From assembly GCA_031411495.1 (NCBI GenBank), contig JANOBD010000022.1:62001-126000 (forward strand): DNA of 64,000 bases, read 5' to 3'. The stretch is from JANOBD01 sp031411495. GTDB lineage: Bacteria > Planctomycetota > Phycisphaerae > Tepidisphaerales > Tepidisphaeraceae. The notes under the pieces are model-generated. The model was given only the letters and a program-made list of their open reading frames with translations, ran no database searches and was not told the origin of the DNA. The position numbers and the translations under genes were made by a program. Shown piece by piece: positions 58,961 to 64,000 of the stretch (positions are counted from its first letter, which is position 1; each line of letters begins with the position of its first letter).

Positions 58961-60439
58961 ATGTCCATCAAACTCGAACATGACCTTCTGCTTCGTCCGT
59001 TGAAAACGCCGGATGACCTGCACCGCTGGGTGCGGCTCTTCTGCAACCTCGATGTGCCGCGCACGCCGGCGCGGCCGGGATCGTCCGCGCCGTTCGACTA
59101 TCTCGTCCGCGCGTATTTTGAGCCGGCGAGCGACCAGGTGGTTCACGCGTGCCGCGGCGGCGGGAAGACGCGGCTCGCCGCCGTCGCCACGCTGCTCGAC
59201 CTGCTCCACAAGCCGGGCATCAGCGTGCGCATCCTCGGCGGATCCCTCGAACAGTCGACGCGGATGTGGGAACACCTTCTGCCCGACCTCACGCACGCGG
59301 CGCGGGAACTGCTTAACCGGCGCACCGGCAACGCGCGTCGAATCCAGCTTTCCAACGGCTCGACATGTGCCGTCCTCACGCAGAGCCAGCGCTGCGTCCG
59401 CGGCCTGCGCGTGCAGAAGTTGAGATGTGATGAAATCGAAGTCTTCTCGCCGGAGGTGTGGGAGGCGGCGCAATTGGTCACTCGGTCGGCGGTCTGCGGT
59501 CGACGGTCGACGGGAAAGACAAATGCATGCACCGCCGACCGCCGACCAACGACCGCCGACCCCGTTCACGGAGCCATCGACGCCCTCTCCACCCTCCACA
59601 AACCGTTCGGCCTGATGCAGCAGGTGATCGAGCAGGCAGAGGCGGTCGGCACGCCGGTCGTGCGGTGGAACCTGATCGACGTGCTCGAGCCGTGTCCGCA
59701 AGAACGCGAGTGCGCGAGTTGCCCGCTTTTTGCCGAGTGCGGCGGCGTCGCGAAGACGCGCACGAGCGGGTTCGTCCGCATCGACGATGCCATCCGCATG
59801 AAGAAGCGCGTGAGCCTGGAGACGTGGAAGAACGAGATGCTCTGCGAGCGGCCGAGCGTGCGCGATGCGGTTTTCCGTTCGTTCGATCCGGCGATCCATG
59901 TGCGCCAAGAGGTGCGGATGGAGAACCCGTCGATGTCGCTCGCGATCGACTTTGGCGTCGATGCGCCTTTCGTCTGCCTGTGGGTCCGGACCGACGGCGA
60001 GCTGACGTATGTCGTCGATGAATACCTCCAGAGCAATCGACGGACCGAGGAGCACATCCTCGAACTGCAGACCCGCCCTTGGCCGGCGCCGACGCACATC
60101 GACTGCGACCCGGCCGGCAATGCCCGCAACGAGCAGACGGGCATCAGCAGCGTCCGCGCGCTGCAGAAGGCCGGCTTTGTCGTCCGCTCGCGGTCGAGCC
60201 TGGTGCACGAAGGGATCGAACAGATCCGCGCGGCGCTGCGTCCCGCCGCCGGCGAACCGACGCTGTTTATCCATCCGCGGTGCCGGCAACTCATCCGCTC
60301 GATCACGTGCCTCGTCCACGCCCGGGTCGGCGCGAGCCTCAAGCCGCTCAAGGACGGAGTGCACGATCACGCGGTGGATGCGCTGCGGTATTACTTCGTG
60401 AACCGGACGCGAAGGAGCGGGGGGTTGCGGAAATACTGA
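58961..60439 (+). CDS. Phage terminase large subunit with extra Cys4 cluster
   Basis: A 492-residue packaging ATPase-nuclease. Walker A CRGGGKTRLA (64-73), Walker B LRCDEIEVF (154-162), then SLAIDFGVDAPFV (326-338) with nuclease Asp330, DCDPAGN (381-387) and VHDHAVDALRYYF (467-479) form the large-terminase pattern. An unusual cluster with Cys245, 251, 254 and 260 (CPQERECASCPLFAEC) lies between the two domains. A 78-base palindrome (59484-59561) encodes about 26 extra residues (RSAVCGRR...) between the Walker B and nuclease parts. GGAG lies six bases before the ATG. No portal or capsid gene is present. Confidence 0.88.
   Translation: MSIKLEHDLLLRPLKTPDDLHRWVRLFCNLDVPRTPARPGSSAPFDYLVRAYFEPASDQVVHACRGGGKTRLAAVATLLDLLHKPGISVRILGGSLEQSTRMWEHLLPDLTHAARELLNRRTGNARRIQLSNGSTCAVLTQSQRCVRGLRVQKLRCDEIEVFSPEVWEAAQLVTRSAVCGRRSTGKTNACTADRRPTTADPVHGAIDALSTLHKPFGLMQQVIEQAEAVGTPVVRWNLIDVLEPCPQERECASCPLFAECGGVAKTRTSGFVRIDDAIRMKKRVSLETWKNEMLCERPSVRDAVFRSFDPAIHVRQEVRMENPSMSLAIDFGVDAPFVCLWVRTDGELTYVVDEYLQSNRRTEEHILELQTRPWPAPTHIDCDPAGNARNEQTGISSVRALQKAGFVVRSRSSLVHEGIEQIRAALRPAAGEPTLFIHPRCRQLIRSITCLVHARVGASLKPLKDGVHDHAVDALRYYFVNRTRRSGGLRKY
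59484..59561. repeat. 78-base GTCGACGGTC palindrome inserted in the terminase gene
   Basis: Arms 59484-59513 and 59532-59561 are complementary at 25 of 30 positions, with an 18-base core. The insert length is a multiple of three, so the frame continues. Twenty-six of 30 bases of one arm are also found in the dnaX linker at 574-603. Confidence 0.85.
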
Positions 60440-60450
60440 GGAAGGAGCGG

Positions 60451-60557
60451 AATGACCAAACCTCAATGACCAACGAATGCCCAGGGACCAAACACCAAAG
60501 GCCCTGTTTTTGGTCTTTGGACATTGGGTCTTTGTTGGTCTTTGAGCCTTGGTCATT
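60451..60557. repeat. ATGACCAA-family imperfect palindrome
   Basis: AATGACCAA (60451-60459) and TTGGTCATT (60549-60557) form the ends, and most of the 107 bases pair imperfectly (ACCAA/TTGGT units). It follows the terminase stop, so it may end the island. The spacer to 60637 holds no gene. The start of the next gene has no Shine-Dalgarno. Confidence 0.8.
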
Positions 60558-60637
60558 TTCTGCTCTGCGCCGATGTCTCAACGCAGAGACACAAGCCGGT
60601 GGATGCTTCGACTGCGTTTCCCGATATCCTCCTCACC

Positions 60638-61438
60638 ATGACCCGCTTCACCCATCGTCTCTGGAAAGATCGAGCCCCGCTTGCCGTCGGCGACGAGCCG
60701 GCGGATGTGCCGGAGATCGAACTGTTTCTGCCCTCCGACTCGTCCGGCGGATGCGTGCTGGTCTGCCCCGGCGGCGGGTATGGCCACCTCGCGCCGCACG
60801 AGGGCGCGACCATCGGCGAGTTCTTCGCACAACACCGGATCAGCGCGGCCGTGCTGAAGTATCGCATCGCGCCGCGCTACCAGCATCCGGCCCCGCTGAC
60901 GGACGTTGCTCGCGCGATGCGAACACTCCGCCATCGCGCGGCTGAATGGAAGATCGACCCGAAGCGGATCGCCGTGATGGGCTTCAGCGCCGGCGGGCAC
61001 CTGGCGTCGACGCTGAGCACGCGTTTCGATGCCGGATCGGCACAGGACGCCGACGCGATCGAGCGCGAGTCGAGCCGGCCGGATGCGAGCGTGCTCTGCT
61101 ATCCGGTCATCACGCTGTCGGGTCCGGGCGCGCACACGGGCTCGCGGCAGAACCTGATCGGCAAGGATGCGCCGCCGGCGCTGGTCGATGAACTCTCGAG
61201 CGATCTGCACGTGAAGCCGACGACGCCGCCGACGTTCATCTTTCACACGGCCGATGACGGCGCGGTCCCGGTTGAGAACGCGCTACTGTATGCGGCCGCG
61301 CTGCGCCGGGCGGGCGTGAGCGTGGAACTGCACGTCTACGAGACCGGCCGGCACGGCGTGGGATTGGCAAGCGACGACCCGCGGCTATCGGGTTGGAGCG
61401 TACTGATGATCGCGTGGCTGCAGGGGCGTGGCTGGTGA
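60638..61438 (+). CDS. Alpha/beta-hydrolase, acetyl-esterase (BD-FAE)-like
   Basis: A 266-residue cytoplasmic hydrolase. Oxyanion motif LVCPGGGYGHLAPHE, nucleophile elbow VMGFSAGGHLASTL near residue 120, and catalytic Asp/His in HTADDGAVPVENALL and TGRHGVGLA. The HGGG-like and GFSAGG pair is typical of HSL/BD-FAE and AXE esterases, which deacetylate xylan or other plant sugars. No signal peptide is visible. The start lacks a Shine-Dalgarno but coincides with the conserved N-terminus. Confidence 0.85.
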   Translation: MTRFTHRLWKDRAPLAVGDEPADVPEIELFLPSDSSGGCVLVCPGGGYGHLAPHEGATIGEFFAQHRISAAVLKYRIAPRYQHPAPLTDVARAMRTLRHRAAEWKIDPKRIAVMGFSAGGHLASTLSTRFDAGSAQDADAIERESSRPDASVLCYPVITLSGPGAHTGSRQNLIGKDAPPALVDELSSDLHVKPTTPPTFIFHTADDGAVPVENALLYAAALRRAGVSVELHVYETGRHGVGLASDDPRLSGWSVLMIAWLQGRGW

Positions 61439-61550
61439 GCCAAGGGAAACCCCGATGACAGAAATCGCGCCGGCAGTTGCCTTGCGACGATCTGCCGGTA
61501 ACGTTTCGCGGGTTCGAACCACGCACAATTTAAGGACGGGACTTTTTCCG

Positions 61551-62543
61551 ATGAACACACTCCGCACACTGACACTCGCCGCCGCCGCGACGCTCGCCGC
61601 TTCTCAGTTCGCCGCCGCACAGACCGGGCCGGACCTGCTGCTGGGCGGCTTCGATGAGAACCGGAACTTCAAGACCGACGGCAGCCTGGTCTATGTCTTC
61701 GACGGGCATACCGACAATAACGACTCGGACATACAGCTCTCGATCCTCAACGCCGAGGGAATGATGAAGCTGGATCTGGATAACCTCGCCAAAGGGTGGA
61801 ACCTCAACCGCGCCCAGCCGCGGGCGGGCTTCGAGTTCACTTACCTGAACATCGACTCCAACGATCCCGCACTCCCGGACCAGTTCAGCGATACATCCTT
61901 CGGGATCGGCATGGGCATCGGCCAGGGCGGCAAGTGGGTGGCAGGGTTGAGCGTCGCGCTCGGCCACGCATCGGCCAACGCCTTTGGCGACGGCAACGGC
62001 TGGTACGGCAAGGCCGACATCGCCGTCGGTTACACCATCGACGAGAACCAGAGCATCGGCTTCATCCTCGACTACGACGGCAACCGCACCGCCTTCCCCG
62101 ATGTGCCGCTGCCCGGGTTCGTCTACAAGCGCAAGCTGTCCGACCAGCTGAAGCTGAGCGTCGGCTTCCCATACACCGACCTGGAATACAAGCCTGACGA
62201 CAAGTGGACGATCTCGCTGCGCTATGTGCTCCCTTCATCCGGCGAGGCGACCGTCGAGTACAAGGCGGCCGAGGCGCTGCGCATCTACGGCTCGGTCTCG
62301 AGCCAGAGCGAAGCGTTCCACTGGAACCAGCTCGCCAACAATCACGACCGCGTGCTCTTCTTCCAGACCCGCGCCGAGGTGGGTTTGCGCGGGACGTACA
62401 ACGACCAGTTCAGCTTCATGGTCGCCGGCGGCTACGCGTTCGCACAGTCGTTCGAAGTCGGCTGGGACTCGCGCGACACCGACAAGATCGCCGAACTGAG
62501 CGACGAGCCGTACGCGCGAATCGGGTTTGAACTGAACTTCTGA
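61551..62543 (+). CDS. Outer-membrane beta-barrel protein (DUF6268-like)
   Basis: A 330-residue exported protein: signal peptide MNTLRTLTLAAAATLAASQF-like to about residue 25, then a run of alternating hydrophobic strands (GWYGKADIAVGYTIDENQSI, KLKLSVGFPYTDLEYKPDD-type, FSFMVAGGYAFAQSFEVGW). It ends in Phe, as is usual for Omp85-inserted barrels (ARIGFELNF). DUF6268 is the closest family I can suggest. Function (pore or adhesin) is unknown. It starts at the ATG at 61551. Confidence 0.68.
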   Translation: MNTLRTLTLAAAATLAASQFAAAQTGPDLLLGGFDENRNFKTDGSLVYVFDGHTDNNDSDIQLSILNAEGMMKLDLDNLAKGWNLNRAQPRAGFEFTYLNIDSNDPALPDQFSDTSFGIGMGIGQGGKWVAGLSVALGHASANAFGDGNGWYGKADIAVGYTIDENQSIGFILDYDGNRTAFPDVPLPGFVYKRKLSDQLKLSVGFPYTDLEYKPDDKWTISLRYVLPSSGEATVEYKAAEALRIYGSVSSQSEAFHWNQLANNHDRVLFFQTRAEVGLRGTYNDQFSFMVAGGYAFAQSFEVGWDSRDTDKIAELSDEPYARIGFELNF

Positions 62544-62564
62544 GAAAAGTCTTTCCAAGAAGAA

Positions 62565-62610
62565 CACGAAGGACGCGAAGTCAGAAATGATCTGCTTTGC
62601 GTCCTTCGTG
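62565..62610. repeat. CACGAAG-family hairpin between convergent genes
   Basis: CACGAAGGACGCGAAG (62565-62580) pairs with CTTTGCGTCCTTCGTG (62595-62610), 15 of 16 positions, around a 14-base loop. It lies between the stops of the barrel gene and the cytochrome fusion. It belongs to the family at 6081-6262 and may act as a bidirectional terminator. Confidence 0.7.
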
Positions 62611-62644
62611 CGTTTCGTGTCCTTGGTGGGTCGTTCTTTTCCGG

Positions 62645-63796
62645 TCACTGCGCCAGCGCGCGAATGGCATCCGGCAGGTTCGCGGCCTGGCCGATCGTGA
62701 GGGTCTCGGAAGCGCCATTGGCGATCCACCACTTGACCGCCTCGATCTGGTCGGGGCTGAGCCCCTGCTTCTTTTTCGGCGGCATGGCGTCTTCATCGGT
62801 GCGCTCCAGCGAGATGCGCCGCGCGAGTTCACTGTCGGCGATATTGCCGGGCACTACCGTGTTGCCGCTCTCGCCGCCGGCGATCACGTGCGCGAATGAA
62901 TCGAGCCGGAGGCCGGCCTTGGATTTCCTGGAGCCGTGACATTCGACACAACTGGCGAGAAAGATCGGCTGGACGATCGACGCGAAGACGGCCCGCTGCT
63001 CCAGCGGGAGTGAAGACTTTGGCGTCTGCGTCGGATCGACGGTTTCGATCGGGCGATTGCTTTCGCCGTTCACCTGCACCGACGGCTCGGTGGTGGGGAT
63101 CGATTGCGGTTTCTCATCGCGGCGTCGGCGCGTTGGCTCAGAGTCCTGGTCGTGGTCTTCGCTCAGTTCGTTGAGCCAGTGCTTGACGGGTCGTGGCGCA
63201 TATTCGCTGAGATAGGCATCGCCGTGGGAGATATTTCCGCCGAGATGGCCGGCATAGACGAGCCCGACGAGCGTGAAGCCGATTGCCAGGACATAGAACA
63301 TCGACCAGACCTTGCGATACGCGCCGCCGCGCGCGAGCGAACGGAACATCAGCGCCACGCAGCAGCCGGCGGCGGTGGTGATGCCCGCCCATTGGTGGTC
63401 GATCACGTCTTCGCCGCTGTTGCCGTCGAAGCGCGCCAGGAGGTAGCCGGTGATTGCGGCGACGATGGTGCCGAGGGTGGCGAGCCACAGGACGAGTTGT
63501 CCGGTCGCCCAGAGATGCCGTGCGCGGCGGAAGCCGCCGAAGAGGTCGAGGATCGGCATCAGCACGAGCAGGCCGATCGGCAGGTGAAGCAAGGTCGGAT
63601 GAAGCCGGCCGGCAAAGCGAACAAGATCCTCGCCGCGTGCAACGCCGTCCGGCGGCCTCTGCCAGGCGAAGATCGCGAGCGCACCGACCGCGATCATCAA
63701 CGGCAGGGTCAGCCACCATCGCGAGCGAGGACGTAAGGGCGCGACAACGACGACGGCATCGGGTGTGGACAAAGGAAGCGGAGTGGGAATCGACAT
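62645..63796 (-). CDS. DUF2231 membrane protein with PSCyt1-type cytochrome c domain
   Basis: A 383-residue protein with transmembrane helices in the N-terminal half and a DUF2231-type core (LHPTLLHLPIGLLVLMPILD, DHQWAGITTAAGC). A charged linker (about 210-265) leads to a planctomycete cytochrome c domain with heme motif SCVECHGSRKSKAGLRLDSF, then GGESGNTVVPGNIADSELAR and MPPKKKQGLSPDQIEAVKWW, the usual PSCyt1 signature. The distal Met is in EDAMPPKK. It is probably an electron carrier or redox sensor in the membrane. Confidence 0.85.
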   Translation of the reverse strand: MSIPTPLPLSTPDAVVVVAPLRPRSRWWLTLPLMIAVGALAIFAWQRPPDGVARGEDLVRFAGRLHPTLLHLPIGLLVLMPILDLFGGFRRARHLWATGQLVLWLATLGTIVAAITGYLLARFDGNSGEDVIDHQWAGITTAAGCCVALMFRSLARGGAYRKVWSMFYVLAIGFTLVGLVYAGHLGGNISHGDAYLSEYAPRPVKHWLNELSEDHDQDSEPTRRRRDEKPQSIPTTEPSVQVNGESNRPIETVDPTQTPKSSLPLEQRAVFASIVQPIFLASCVECHGSRKSKAGLRLDSFAHVIAGGESGNTVVPGNIADSELARRISLERTDEDAMPPKKKQGLSPDQIEAVKWWIANGASETLTIGQAANLPDAIRALAQ

Positions 63797-63960
63797 GGGG
63801 GGAGAGTGTAGCCCATCTGGCTTGCGCGGCTACTTTTGTCACAACTCCGAAATGTTTCGACGGAGTATTCGCGATTTCATTCTCGCGGGGAAAAAATCTT
63901 TCCCGCGACGACAATGTTGGGTTCACGCCGTCGCGACGAACTACTAAGCTCTAGGCCAAC

Positions 63961-64000
63961 ATGGCTCTGTCGTACGCCGAATTTCAGAAGCTGGCGTTGG
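63961..64000 (+). CDS. Start of an unknown gene (continues beyond window)
   Basis: Thirteen codons, MALSYAEFQKLAL, from the ATG at 63961 to the end of the window, with CTAGG a few bases before. Its divergence from the cytochrome fusion across a 164-base spacer fits a real start, but the length is far too short to identify the product. Confidence 0.3.
   Translation, partial: MALSYAEFQKLAL

Noticed and set aside
55730..60439. Complete prophage
   Set aside because: No portal, capsid, tail, integrase or lysis genes and no attachment-site repeats were seen around the terminase genes.
58955..60556. 533-codon frame antisense to the terminase gene
   Set aside because: Shadow of the terminase. The plus frame has Walker and nuclease motifs.

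Overview
The window is G+C-rich bacterial chromosome. Several signs point to a planctomycete of the Phycisphaerae (Tepidisphaera/Humisphaera-like) type. Secreted proteins carry LEPR-XLL-like N-termini, C-terminal paired dockerin-type motifs (xNFDDLLxLAQNYx) and PEP-CTERM or VPLPA-CTERM sorting tails. There is a DUF2231 plus planctomycete cytochrome-c (PSCyt1-like) fusion, and GTG/TTG starts are frequent. I count 52 supported genes plus one nested lipoprotein start. I found no rRNA, tRNA, CRISPR array or full-length insertion sequence.

Layout. 1-3.3 kb: dnaX (runs off the left edge), rpmB and a CPBP membrane protease. 3.3-7 kb: a YHYH/dockerin/PEP-CTERM protein, then an ECF sigma - membrane protein - Gly/Pro-rich secreted protein operon. 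7-18 kb: a PL9-like pectate lyase, an RTX-repeat protein, an M42 peptidase, indoleamine 2,3-dioxygenase, a VPLPA-CTERM protein and a large LEPR-XLL lipase-like dockerin protein. 18-29 kb: a GNAT enzyme, a membrane protein with a lipoprotein-like tail, a higBA toxin-antitoxin pair, a C70-like cysteine protease lipoprotein, gltB, an alpha/beta hydrolase and a surface FKBP. 28.6-35 kb: a dxs operon with two small genes, a lipoprotein, a DapB-fold oxidoreductase, purQ and an HU-type protein. 35-53 kb: membrane proteins, an MFS carrier, several PEP-CTERM or LEPR-XLL surface proteins including an M14 carboxypeptidase, a HEAT-repeat protein and a giant degenerate-zincin surface protein. 53-55.6 kb: a glutamine-amidotransferase-like protein without its cysteine, thiS, a DUF502 protein and a P-loop kinase. 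55.7-60.4 kb: a phage-derived island. 60.6-64 kb: an esterase, an outer-membrane barrel, the cytochrome fusion and the first codons of one more gene.

Two themes deserve attention. First, the 55.7-60.4 kb island holds a sigma-region-4-like HTH protein, a stand-alone ABC-type ATPase, a Mom-like GNAT protein, a small-terminase-like HTH protein and a large terminase with an extra four-cysteine cluster. No capsid, portal, tail, integrase or lysis genes accompany them. It looks like a domesticated terminase/DNA-modification cassette. Second, the window holds several families of short imperfect palindromes of about 45-180 nt. Most sit between genes, but copies also lie in frame inside the coding sequences of the terminase, gltB and dnaX, each time in a linker, adding amino acids without breaking the frame.

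Limits: families were recognised by eye from motifs, with no database search. Starts were chosen from Shine-Dalgarno spacing and the conserved beginning of each family.
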